The notes under the pieces were generated by a model that was not told the DNA's origin, did no database searches, and saw nothing but the letters and a program-made list of their open reading frames with translations. A stretch of 64,000 bases of DNA from Isoetes taiwanensis. Taxonomy: Eukaryota > Streptophyta > Lycopodiopsida > Isoetales > Isoetaceae. How positions within the stretch are numbered: the stretch's first letter is position 1; each line of letters starts with the position of its first letter. This document shows, piece by piece, positions 45,933 to 57,759 of this stretch. A program made the position numbers and the translations under genes. The stretch is taken from positions 12,928,716-12,992,715 of the forward strand of contig JAJEKV010000004.1 of the NCBI GenBank assembly GCA_021234155.1, read 5' to 3'.

Positions 45933-46898
45933 CACTATAGGCAGCAGCCTACTAGTCGTGACATCTACATGGGTCAATCCCCATTGTAGTCTTATCTGCC
46001 CATACTAGGAACAAGTTCCCTGATGGCATCAGTCATCTCATAACCTTGGGTATCCAGTCTAAAGCCAAAGTGAACATGTAATTTAAACCATTGAACCTAG
46101 ATCCACCCCAGTGGGTCCATAAACATGCAGACAGTGTAAAAAGAACAGGCCTAAGTAGCTTAAATCAGCATCACTCATCTTGTTCATCCAAAATGTTTAA
46201 ATCATTGAAACAAGACGATCCTAAGTGGGTCCATAAATAAGTAGATAATGTCAAATAAATTAACCTGAGCATATTGACTCTAGATCAAACATGTAAGTAC
46301 TGCCAAATATACCTACTAACCCTTAACGTTCTCATGTATTCATGTCTTTTTATGAAAGTCACATAGTTAGACCATTGCCAACTAATTTGTTCTTAAAATG
46401 GTATTCACGAACTATGATCCTGTTATGAACTTTACAAACACTTATCCATTAAGTTTTTATACGAGTTTGAAGCATAAATCTCTTTCTTCCTTACAAGCCT
46501 TTCTTTCAGAAACTTAACCGTAACAAGTGTCCCATATCCTCTATATGCACGATCTATGTTACTAGTTTGAACACATGCTCATCTATATATAATAATAAAG
46601 CCGTTTTAGGATAGTTTGTGCGCGATCTTGTCCGTTAATTTTATTGTGTATAAAAATATTTATTTTAAGCCGTTCAATAATTAGTTATTATTTTGCCTAG
46701 GTTAATGCATGCCCGAAACGACGTCCTATTGACCGGAAGTATGTTTTTGGAAATGCATGTAAATAGGGATCGATTACAAAGCATCCTTTCGGGGGCTTGA
46801 ACAAGGTCATTTACACTGGTTTTGTGTCGAAGGTTATGTCTATGGAGCGATGGGCATTTTTAGAGAGCACAATGAACTACAATACTCAACAAAGTCTG

Positions 46899-47055
46899 CG
46901 CTTCACAAGGAGACATCAGGTAGGTTTTTTTTACATCTATATAGGTATCTTCATAATCTGGTGATGTTATCGCTTCAGACTTCACCTCTCAGACAGATGC
47001 CAAACACATAATTATCATTGTGCTTGCATTGCAGGTCTTGCCACAATCCTTTCAC
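46899..47055. repeat. 157-bp direct repeat within the Helitron (other copy 49520-49676)
   Basis: Both copies run from CGCTTCACAAGG to CCACAATCCTTTCAC with few differences. They bracket the captured gene pieces, suggesting internal duplication during or after capture. Confidence 0.9.
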
Positions 47056-47289
47056 AGGTCCGTTCTTCCAGTCATAAGTTTTCAATTCTAACATTCATAT
47101 GTTGGCTAGATGGCTTTTATTTATTTCGAGCATGCATTTTCAGGCGATAAGAAGTCTTATTGACAAAGGCAACTTGGATCGTGAGAAACTATGGCAGTAT
47201 AAACGTAGATGTTGAGGTATGTCTTCATGGCAGTTTTGAACTCCAATCTTGCTCTTGAAAATGTTCATTTCACGCTTACCAAAAATCCA

Positions 47290-47690
47290 AGAAAATTGCA
47301 GTAAATGTGAGTTTACATGACTAGGGGCTAATGACGTCAAGTTTTTGAGAGGAATCAAATACTGCAGACCAGCATTTGTTATTGAGCAATTGCCAACAGT
47401 TAGTGATTCCTGATTTGTCAACCCTGTACACAGTAGCCAATAGGTTATAATAACTGAGCTCTACATTACACATTCTATCCATAGTTAAACTCTCAAATAC
47501 AAGACAGGCACACATCATAGAACCACAGAGATCCTATCCATAGCAGATAGAGAAGAAAGGGCTTGATCTGTGAGCTGAAAATTCTGTGACAGGTTTAGAA
47601 ACTTTAAATCTGTAAGATCCTTGATGTTTTTTATGCCAGCATCAATGATACCTCCCCCACAAATTTCTAGGCTCTGCAGCTGCTTGAAAT
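47290..47690 (-). pseudogene. Captured fragment of a leucine-rich-repeat protein gene
   Basis: Minus-strand exon-like pieces read ICGGGIIDAGIKNIKDL, LKFLNLSQNFQLTDQALSSL (about 47690-47530) and, in a second piece, SITNAGLQYLIPLKNLTSL (about 47400-47330). They match the cysteine-poor LRR repeats of a conserved plant LRR protein family related to F-box/LRR proteins. A TGCAG acceptor precedes the first piece (near 47691), so intron-exon structure was captured as genomic DNA. The fragment has no start and cannot make the full protein. Confidence 0.75.
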
Positions 47691-48007
47691 CTGCACATTA
47701 TCATACTCCAAGATGCACAACATAAACAACGTTCATGGAATCCAGAATTAGGACACAGAAAAAAAATGCAGTTTAAAAATAGTTGGAAGAATTATATGGC
47801 TAACGATTTCAAACGATAAAAGTCATACATCTTGCTATAAGTTAAAAACCTAAACTACACAAAGAACCAAGAAAGCATGATTACAATGACATAGCATAGC
47901 CGCAGAGAAGTGGCTCCATGATGCAGAAACCCAGCACATGAGCAAGGGAACTGACCCAGATTTAATACCCATCCTGGTAGGCATCCTTTTTGTAAGCATG
48001 GTGATTC

Positions 48008-49031
48008 TTGCATTGCCAATGCCATAGGCAGCCTCTGCCAGAGTTTTCTCTTAGTTTATGTGTTCCTTCAATGATTGGTGCCAGTGTTTTGCTTGGATTT
48101 AGAAGTTCAAATGGTAGCAATATTTTTCAATATAAACTGACATATGACACTGTTGCTGGCACTCCTCCCTTGCCTGGCCATACTGATCTGAGAATACTTA
48201 ACAATGCAGTTGATATTCGTGGTGACAGAATAACCATCTTTGCCACTCTTCAGCTTAAGCCAAATCAAACCAAACTGGTTCACATTTGGAACAGGGGACC
48301 AGGAATGATGGATGTTAGGCCACTAGCACATGATATTAAAGGCAGTAATCTAAGGGGTGTCGACATTCTTGATATTCATGCTGGCAGAACTGCTCCTGTG
48401 GAACCACCTCACCTAGAGGTGAAGAATGTAAGTACTATTGTCTTTCCTATTAGGAATTTTGTGCCATGTTTGTCTTTCTTCTTATGTTTTTCTCTGAAAT
48501 GTATATTTATTGTCTTTTCTTGGATATCAGAGGCATGGGGCAATCAACATAATATGATGGGGAATATTACTACCCATGGGATATTTGAGGCCCTTTGAGT
48601 TTGCAAATCCTGCCTGGTTCTACATCCATGGAACTTTTCAGAGTCTTTGGTTTTGTTGGTTGGGCAGTTGGTTTAAGACTTGGGAGCTATTCAAAAGGTG
48701 TGGTTCACCATGAACATCACAACATCGGAACTACCATTTTTGCTTTGGCAACATTGCAGGTATATACAAGAAGGCTATTACTGTTTTTTCAAACTCTCTG
48801 ACGATGGTGTCATTCAAGTGCCTCTTGTTTGTATTACAGATCATGTCATTGCTTTTAAGACCTAACAAGGATCATAAATTCAGGTGGTATTGGAACATAT
48901 ACCACCACACCATTGGATATGTGGCTCTCATCCGCATCTTGGTGATATATGAAGGGTTTAACATCCTACGACTAGAGAAAAAAATGACAAAGATGCGATA
49001 TCGCTTTTGTTGTAATGCTAGCATTTGTTAG
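48008..49031 (+). pseudogene. Captured cytochrome b561 / DOMON-domain gene fragment
   Basis: The first exon contains a DOMON segment (ASVLLGFRSSNGSNIFQYKL, DRITIFATLQLKPNQTKLVH) and runs to a GTAAGT donor at about 48428. After an acceptor near 48531 comes b561 transmembrane sequence in shifting frames (FEFANPAWFYIHGTFQS, GFVGWAVGLRLGSYSKGVVH, IGTTIFALATLQV). After a second intron there is LLRPNKDHKFRWYWNIYHHT and GYVALIRILVIYEGFNIL. The intact family are membrane redox proteins that move electrons with heme b and ascorbate. This copy has frame breaks and lacks the signal peptide, so it is a transduplicated fragment. Confidence 0.85.
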
Positions 49032-50813
49032 CTCATATGGACTGCCAGTCAGAGCATAAGAAGAATCACGCAGAGCACTTTGTTGAGGCAAATCGCTTCT
49101 CCAAATCACTGTTTATGCTATGTCCAAAATCTTTGTCTCTATGCTTATGTTTGAACGCTTTTGGTGCGTGGCTTTTTGTTTGAACGCTTGGGTCGTTGAC
49201 GATATGGATTTGAATAGTGTCTTGAACATCTGCATCAATAGTTGTCGTAGAAAATGTCTTCTATGGAATATATCTACTTCAGTATGATGGAAGTTTTGGC
49301 CTGCAGTAGAAATGTAAGGCTTTGTTTCTAACATTTTTAGCAGGCCGAATTTGAAAAAAGGTTTAGTTCTATGCAGCCCGAATTCTTTTAGGCTCTATGG
49401 AGGCAAACTAGACTTTGTAATTCTTTGCTAAGATAGCATAGCATTTTCTATTTCGTTTATGCTCTTTCTCCACTCAAATCATGCAGCCTGAACTCATTTT
49501 CGCTCTATGGACGCGATTCCGCTTCACAAGGAAACGTCAGGTAGGTTTTTTTTACATCCACATAGGTATCTTCATAATCTGGTGATGTTATCGCTTCAGA
49601 CTTCACCTCTCAGACAGATGCCAACCACATAATTATCATTGTGCTTGCATTGCAGGTCTTGCCACAATCCTTTCACTGTGTGCAAAATCATTATGCAATG
49701 CAATTTTGAAGGAACAATTAGAAGTATCTAGAAGAAAAATCAGTGGCAGAGGAATGTTACTATTCTTGACAGGTGCATTGCACCATATTTTTGCAAGGCA
49801 ATAGCAGATGTCTTCAATTTTGTGAAACACGTAGATGTACAAGCCAACTTGATAAATACATATTTATCCTTTCAATTGTTGCCATGAGAGAAGCTTTGCA
49901 TATGTATCAATACAAAAATTAGATGAATATGCCAAATTAGAGAAGAGAATAGACAAGAGAAGAATGTCTCCAAGTTTGAACATGTGGCATTGTTCCAGTA
50001 GCATGTGATTTTTCTTGATAAGGCCATTATTAATGGAGCAGTACCAAACAACCTGACAAATACTAAAAACAGTTTGACTTGAACCTTAAGATCATAGATC
50101 CTATCTTTAAATGCTTTCGTTTTTAAAATATGCTCCAGATTGCAAGTAAAAAGAATCCATGCATGTTATCAAGTGATGTTTGACATTTACATGCCAAGAT
50201 TTACATGAGAAGCTTTCCACAAGGATATTCTTTTTTTTTTGTTGCAACACATATGCAGACTCGTATATTGCCTTTATGAAATTGTTGTTTTGTTGCAAAG
50301 TATGGTGCCTATTTATGCAAATAAGAGCTTTATGTCTGACATATTCATGCATTCATAAAATAGTAGACAAGGAATCTTTAAGTTCTCTATTGTGATTGAG
50401 ACAATATGCCTGGTCTACTAACATACTAAATAGTTGCATTTAAATCATTTTCACATTTACCAACATTAACAAGTGTAAGCCCCATAGCAAGACTCCACGT
50501 TTATTCTTTCAAAGTCAAATTACTTCTGATCATGCTGCATGTTGGTATGCTAAACCATATCCAATCTCAAATATAGATCATAAACCTACATGGAAGACCT
50601 AATACCATATATGGAGAGACTTCTCTAATAAAGCAATTGGACATAATCTACCTGGTCAAAACAATGCAAAAATATCATTAATGACACTCCCATATTCAAG
50701 ATCCATGAAGAACCACAAATCGAAAATTGCATATGAAGCCTTTTTTTCCTTTAGATGCTCTCAGGCTTGAATCCACTATCTTTATTGGTTTCTGAACTTA
50801 TACTTAGCAAAAA
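49032..50813. other. Helitron interior without recognised genes
   Basis: Apart from the second copy of the 157-bp repeat (49520-49676), I see only AT-rich sequence and short unassigned ORFs. Confidence 0.4.
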
Positions 50814-52304
50814 GCCCAGCAACGCTGGGCACTTTTTCTAGTTATATTATATTACCTATGGCCACTGCTCCCCACTACTCAAACTAGATATCATGAAAGC
50901 ATAACTACAGAGATTCCAGCGAAAAACTGTCTTCCAGCTATATGTCTTGGATTGTATTTATATCAATCAAATTACCATATGCCTCAAGTTTCCACACGTC
51001 ACCATCTCATTGTTTGGATAGGAAAACAAACCATACATTCAGTAGTTCTATGTGTTGCCACAAACTGGCTATAAGTTCCGCATAAAAACAGGGGAAAAAA
51101 AGGAAGACTTGCAGTGCTGCTACCAGAAACCTGTGTCCCTTATCCTCTAAATGCATGATTTATGTTACTAGTGAACACGTGCTCATTACATTAACTATGG
51201 CATCTGCTACCCATCACTCAAACTGGATATCATAAAAGCAGAACCATGGAAATTACAGGTGAAAACTTTCTCCAGCTATATATGGAGTATTGTACTTATA
51301 GCAATTAAATTATTATACCTTATTTCGAGCTTTAAGCTGTCATGTTTTCTCTGTTTGTATAAGAAACAATGATCATTCTATGGGTACGCAGAGTCACTAA
51401 ATGTTCGTAATTTCTGTATGAAAAATAGGGAGTATGCAGATAAACAACGCTATTATCAGAAATACAGCATGAAATGCAAACTTCTCATCCATTGTACCCA
51501 TGAAAATTCAGGTTTCCTCATGTAACATTCTCATTGTTTGGATAAGAAAACAAACAACATATTCAGTATTTACATGTATTGCCACTAACTGGCTATAAGT
51601 TCTGCATATCAAAAATGAAAATTTGCAGACATGCAGTGCTGTTACCAGACTCACGGATCATCCATAGTTCTATGTATTGTTATTAACTGGCTATAAGTTC
51701 TGTATTGAAAAAAAAGGGAACGTATGCAGACTTGCAGTGCTGCTACCAGAAATGGTCATGAATTCTGCCACTAAATGCTCATGAATTCTGTCACTAGATG
51801 GTCACTGAATGGTCATGAATTCTGTAGAAAAAATAGGGAGTATGCAGATAAACCTCGCCACCATCAGAAATACAACATGAAATGAAAGTTTCTCATACAA
51901 TTTTCTCATGAAAATTCAAGTTCCCACCTGTCATATTCTCATTGTTTGGATAGGAAAACAGACAGCATATTCAATAGATCTAAGTAGTGCCACTAACTGG
52001 CTATAAGTTCTGCATAGAAAAAGGGAAAATATGCAGACTTGCAGTGCTGCTACCAGACTATCAACAAAATACAAAATTAATCTCATTGAGTTCATACTAA
52101 GGATCATGTCCCTATAGTCTCAATATTTAAGATTTCAACTGTATTAATAAACCGAGGTAAGTAAATCTTCCCTTAACAGTGTTCAGCCTTGTACCAGCTT
52201 CTCTACTGTACGTAATCTTAGAACTCCATAAATATAATCCACGTATCCAGCCAGAACTTGAACTTGAAAGTAAAAAAGACAACAATAGGAAGAGAAACCG
52301 GTAC

Positions 52305-52414
52305 CTGCAGCCAAACAACACAACATTAGCATGAGAATGGTAATGAGTGAGGGGCCAAAAGGTACATTAGGTTTCTCAGCTTTTCGCTGGTCACCTATTG
52401 TAGCCTTTTTTACC
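52305..52414 (-). other. Exon-like segment conserved in all repeat copies (copy A)
   Basis: The minus-strand frame VKKATIGDQRKAEKPNVPFG followed by a hydrophobic run (PSLITILMLMLCCLAA) ends at a good donor (CTGCAG|GTACCG). The equivalent, with KKATIGDQRRAEKPYVPFGP, is open in the array units (near 35790, 38980 and 42160) and in copy B (60012-60122). Retention of frame while surrounding sequence drifts suggests an exon with a membrane segment, perhaps of the RT element's own gene or of a captured gene. I do not recognise it. Confidence 0.45.
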
Positions 52415-52737
52415 CTCAATTCAAAACCAAGCCAGAAAGTTTAAAGCCTAAACATTATCAAACTGAAGTAATCTCAACACGTCCCAGTGCATGGTTAATA
52501 TTTATCAATCCTATTCCTGTAGTGCCATCTAAAAGCCTACTGTTATGTAACAGCAATAAGAACAATCCTGCTCATAGTCTATAACTTAAAAAAGGTTAAC
52601 TTGGGAGGTATACAGATAGCAAAAAAGACTCTTATCTGAAAGCCCAACTGATTTACTCTTTAATAACCAGCATTACTTATGCATGAGCCTGCAGCAAGCT
52701 ATCATAAAAATTACATTTAGATACAACGGATCCAAAC

Positions 52738-53093
52738 CTGAATGTCCTCGAGTTCATTTTCACTGCCATCATCTTGTGTGTCTGGGACATTATCCCTGAA
52801 GTTTGAGCTTGCAAATCTGCTGCCCTCACCACTCTGCCTGCCCATATATTTCGGTTTATGGGCACCAGACCCTTGATGGCTTTGCCATGGACGTTTACCA
52901 CCAGAATGAGCATCAGCATCCATATCGTCAGTCTTACTCCAAGACAAGCTCTAAGCTCGGTAGCAAGCCACTCTTCCTCTAAAACCTCTTTAGCATTAGA
53001 GCCAAATGGATATCCATCAGAATCGTATCCATCTGAGTAATCATCCATCTTATAGTAATCGTAGTTATCCCTGGGGCATTTATTCCCACCCAT
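52738..53093 (-). other. Exon-like segment, acidic Tyr/Asp-rich start (copy A)
   Basis: This minus-strand frame starts MGGNKCPRDNYDYYKMDDYS and runs in frame to ATELRA. After a one-base shift it continues as KTDDMDADAHSGGKRPWQ to ELEDIQ, ending at a CAG|GTTTGG donor. The same structure, with the same shift, is in copy B (62859-63214). It resembles the first exon of a gene lying upstream of the RT exons. No family is recognised. Confidence 0.4.
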
Positions 53094-53912
53094 TTATTTG
53101 TACCACAAGGATATCAACCGCCGGACTCTGGCATGCAATCTTATCTATTTAAGATCTTAGACATGACTTACAGCTTGTATACTACTTTTAAGATCTATAA
53201 CTTCAGAAAAATTCGTAGCAGAGGCTATACAAATGTCAGGGTATCAGACATTGAGTTCCGGTCCCTGTACCTGGAATAGAAGTTTTGCACCCGGCCTCTA
53301 CTACTTTGGCGTCCAATCAGGTTTGTAGGCTTGGCCAGTTCCGGCTCGTGTAGAAGGTCTCCACCTTTCTGATGCACTTTCCTTAAACTTTTGATCTAGT
53401 CATATTGTGGAGTTAAAATAAAAAGAACCTCGTTAATGCCTAAAAGATATCTTGGTACCTTGGTGCAATACAGCCAATTGTCTTAGACACCTAGTATATT
53501 AGGGATTGAAGCCATGCATCTGCTAAATCATGGCCCCATGGGTTAAACATATACAAGGTCCAGATAATTTGAAACCAGCACTATGGGTTAGAATCATGGT
53601 GTGCACTCCCTTTGGTCTATGAGAAGATTTTTCATCATAGCTTAACTTTATCTTTAATAAACATGGTCCTACTGAAGCAACCATGCCTAGTGCATTATTC
53701 ATGTGCATGAATAAATAAACTTACCCATGAGTTAATTTACAAACATAAAAAAAGCCTACCTCCGTCCGTAGGATAAGTGTGGCCAGTTCACTTAGTCTGT
53801 GCTCATAGGGGGGTGTACTTGGACCCCTACTAACACAGTTGAGGTCCAACCCTTACCCTATTAGTATATTACAACTGAATCAAACAAGCAGGTGTTTAAG
53901 ATAAATTGTACC

Positions 53913-56900
53913 TTATTGGTAAGTGGCAATCTCTTGTACCAGAATTGATTTGTCGAACCTCAGTCCCGGAAACACATTGTTGTTAATGTAGCTTGTGATC
54001 TTGTTCTTTAAGCCATGTTCATCAAACCCATTATTGGTAAAGCATTTAATCAGATCCTTGATGTCTGCAGCAGCCCTCAGAGGGCACGAATTAACATACA
54101 TGTATGGAAGTACTTGTGAGATTATTACATTCCTAGCCTGTAGGTACGGTCGGCAGCTATCTGCATGTACAAACCTAAGAGCTTGGAAAGGCAGAATATC
54201 TCTTTTGTCATATCTAGTAGTCAGATAGACACCACTAACATTGTTGGCAATTTCAATGGACAGATTCAGAAAGTTAGCTCTATGACCACATAGTATATCA
54301 GTCCCATACCTTTGATGGAATGCAGTTTCTTCCTTAATGCCAAGTCTATCCATGTCATAAATGCTGATCTGTTCATCTGGAACCCCTACAGATGCCTTGA
54401 GGAACTCCCTTATGAGGGGACAATTAATTGCCAGTAGGTCGTCAATGTACCTGAAAACATGTTTGAATTGGTTCATCTCGTGGTATCTGCCTTTAACTGC
54501 TAAATCCTTGATAAAGTTCACCTCGAACCAAGCCAAGTACAAATTGCACCAACTTGGGCTGCAGGAAAACCCCATGGGAATTCCACTTATTTGCTGCCAT
54601 GTTTTGTCTCCCATTGCTATAAAGCAATTGCTTAATAACCAGTGGTTGGCCGTGACAAAGGTTTGCCTATCCATTTTAGACCAGCATTTCCCTTTAGGTT
54701 CGGCTTTAAACCATTTTGCAGAGAACCCATTGTTGATGCTCTTAAACCACAATTCATTGCCATGGTGCAAACTTTTTTGCCATTTCCAAGCCGCATTTAT
54801 AACAAGTTCTATGACCCTGCATATACCCTTATCCCCCAACAGCGGAATATTTTCATAACACTTAGTTATATCAGCAACAAAGATGTCATGTATTTTGGGT
54901 GGAAGATTGATAACCACATCATACACTGAGTTAACTACCCAGCTCGTATTGATTTTACCAGGAAACATGGTGTGTATGGGAGCAGAGAGCATTTTAGCAA
55001 TTTCAGGCCAGTTAAGTAGAATATCATTGAGACCACTAGTGACCATCTGTGCAATTTCTGTGTAAATGGTGTTATGGACGTTAGTTATCCATCGATAGTC
55101 CTTCTTATGTGCCTTAAACACAGCAAGAAGATATGGCAACCTTTCAGCCCCCATGCTAATATAGCCAATAATCTGTTGAATCTCCTCCTTAATTCTGTCT
55201 TGGATCTCCCTATGTGTTTTGTTGATGATCAGAAAGTCATGGCTATTAAGTCTTTTAAACGCCATTTCTCTGGCGTGTTTAGGGCATATAAAAGCTGGAT
55301 TGTTGGTCGCTTTATCAACTCCAGAGATATAAAAGTTAGAAATGAGCCACGCCATGTTCTTTGTCACTTCACTGTCATTCAATGCAAACTTTTTCGTACT
55401 CTCATTGCTGATCGCAATTCTAATTCTGCACATAGCAATATCAATGACCCTCATTTTGAAGGCTACTTTCTCGTCCTCAGTGAAGTCTGGATGCGAGAAC
55501 TTATGTGCCTCAAAGAAAGCCTCACACACGTTAGTTAATTCTTCTTCAAATTCTTTAAGAACCAGTATCCTATCCGGGATATGGTTTAGGCCCTTTCTAA
55601 ACATGTTTCTAAGCATCTTGCTTTTGACGATGTTTAGTTTGGTAGTGCGTACGTGTCCAATTTCTGGGTCAATAAAGGTAGCCAGATTGGGATTTTTACA
55701 TGGGCAAGGGACTACGGCCTTTTGTGCAAAGATATAGAATGGTTTGTAGAAGATGTCTCTAAGGTTATCACTGTACCTCCAACCAAACATTGTGTTTTCC
55801 ATCATATCTTCCCCAGCAGAGCCAAAGCATTCTACTGCCACCTTATGCACAATTCTAGGTAAACAAATTTGATCCTGTACTTTAGATAGAAAGGTGCAGT
55901 GTATGATTTTACGTTTGCTTTTGGGTCTCTCATCCACTAAAGAATACCTCCCTTGGCAGTCTTTCTTGAGGGTCTTAGAGTTCTGAAACAACACACCAAT
56001 TATTTAACCAAACCCGAAATATACATTCTACAGTAAACATTTGGCTAAGCCAAGTTATGGCTGTGGATAGTAGTTTTGGCCGAGTGGCTATGTAATGTGG
56101 AGTCTGAGTAGACTCTGCATATAACTTACGTCTGGATTTATAAATCATATAGCATAGTATCCTATATACATCAGTACAAAGATTTATATACATCAGTACA
56201 AAAATTGTGAAAGTAATACCTCTGGTTTATGTTGGATAGCTTTGTTCTTCACCGCCGAGACCAGATCCCTCATTTGTACCAGTCTTTTTGTTCTTGGTGA
56301 CAGAATGTCCCACGGGAACTTGTGTGCCAATACACTCAATGGATGCGCTGTCAGAACTCGCCGGTGCATTCAGAATAGGCTTAGTGGTGATCCTGGGTGG
56401 TCTGCTTACTGGACTTTGCATCCCGCTGGAGGGGCTGGAATAGGACCTTCCTGTACCCTTGCTAGTGCTGTTGCTATTAGCCACACCCATTTCTTTAAGA
56501 AAAGAAATAGGCTTAATGGTCTTTTCACAGATGTCAACTGCCTTGCATCTTGGGAGACTCAATTTAAGGTCAGACCATGGATCAGCTGCCAGTTTCATTG
56601 TCATGTGTATCAAGATATCCCTGATCTCTAGGTACGATAAGAAGGCCATAATGCTAGTCTTAAGAGGCCCCCTAAGAAAGCTTCTGAAAGAAACAATCTG
56701 CGAAGCAGCAGACATGTTAGGATAGATAGAATCCAAATTGTTGAGCATATACCAAATCGCATGATCGAGCCAAGTCATGTTGTCTCCACACACATTTTTC
56801 TTGTTTTTCTTCTTGCCCCTGTCGTCACATATACACTTGATGTACGGGCACCAGGTTCTCCAAATCCTCTTAAGGTAAAAGTCATCTCTCTCAATGTTGG

Positions 56901-57759
56901 GGTACGCCATATGCCCCTTTTGACTGACATACATGAAAGAGCTCTTGTTGCAGGTCTTGTCAAAAAACCGACTATCAATGTTGCACTTAACTTCTTCTTT
57001 ATTAACAAACTTCTCCATTCTCATGGCAGCTGTGTAAGTAGCAGCAACTTGATCTTTGGTTAAACCCCCAAGTAGGATCCAAGTGTCCCTGCTGATTGGT
57101 GCCAAGGCCCCAAAATTTTTGGTCCTCCAGATTCCCTGATTGTATAATAGTGCGTGGCTTTCAACTAGCCGTTCTGGTATAACTGGAAAGTTCAAGCAAT
57201 TGTTGAGCGTGAATTCAAAGGCTCCATTGTCATCCCCACCTTGAAGGCTGCTGTTGGTGTTAAGCATGGCCTTGTCATGCTCGGTCAGTAAGGAGTCAAA
57301 AGGATCATCTTCATTGATCTCCACACACATATGCATTGAGGTACTGGCTTTACCACCCTTTTTAACTGTGTTGGCATTTTCCAGGGCCTTGAGTCCCACC
57401 ATGTACATGTTTTTATGTTTATCTTCCTCAATAGTCCACATGTAGATAAGCTCAGGTAAACTGTTGAACAAATCATTAATAACAGTGACAATTTTATCAA
57501 TGTCATCACCTGCCTTATTGATGTTGGAGAAGTATTCAATCCACTGGTTGAATCCAAGATGCAAAATGGCCGAGTATTGGTCAGCACCCCTAGCCATTTC
57601 CCTTTGTATAATGTACTCATGAGCTCGAATATTTTTAATGCAGCATAGCAGATTCTGCACTGCATGACTGGGGATCTCAGACTTGAAGTAGCTGTAACCA
57701 ATTGCAGCTAGTTCCTTGTTCCATGTGGGTAGCACCAGTTCATGGACTACTTCTTTCTC
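53913..57759 (-). CDS. Penelope-like reverse transcriptase gene, at least two exons
   Basis: Exon 57759-56220 joins exon 55982-53913 across a 237-bp GT-AG intron (56219-55983) with phase kept. The second exon (about 690 residues) is an RT: LAVFKAHKKDYRWITN, DITKCYENIPL (about residue 375 of the open frame), GIPMGFSCSPSWCNLYL (about 470), FRYIDDLLAIN (catalytic YIDD, about 515) and FLNLSIEI. The DIT..Y..IP / YIDD pattern and C-terminal layout resemble Penelope-like elements, relatives of telomerase. No GIY-YIG endonuclease follows, as in endonuclease-minus PLEs. The first exon (about 510 residues, no known domain) needs one frame change in an A5 run near 56288, after which a frame reads MRDLVSAVKNKAIQHKPE up to the donor. 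It has no ATG; an AG acceptor at 57760-57761 implies upstream exon(s). Confidence 0.75.

Larger units (their letters stand above)
46582..50841 (+). mobile_element. Non-autonomous gene-capturing Helitron, 4260 bp
   Basis: It starts TCTATATATAATAATAAAG and ends TTTTTCTAG, inserted between A and T without target duplication: copy B reads GCTCATTATATT across the site. An 11-nt spacer separates the CTAG end from a 7-bp stem hairpin GCCCAGC-AAC-GCTGGGC (50814-50830), the classic Helitron terminator. No RepHel protein is encoded. The interior carries fragments of two host genes in opposite directions and a 157-bp direct repeat. Confidence 0.95.
45933..53746. repeat. Long direct repeat, copy A (3' side of the RT gene on the minus strand)
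   Basis: 45933-46581 plus 50842-53746, about 3.55 kb without the Helitron, match 57900-60370 plus 62785-63865. On the minus strand this copy lies downstream of the RT gene. The two copies enclose the RT gene in an LTR-like arrangement. Penelope-like elements are known for comparable tandem or pseudo-LTR structures. It includes exon-like conserved segments listed separately. Confidence 0.9.

Noticed and set aside
53913-55994. Telomerase reverse transcriptase or a retroviral/Ty3 pol
   Set aside because: The motif spacing and C-terminus do not fit TERT, and there is no protease, RNase H or integrase nearby. The PLE-like pattern fits better.
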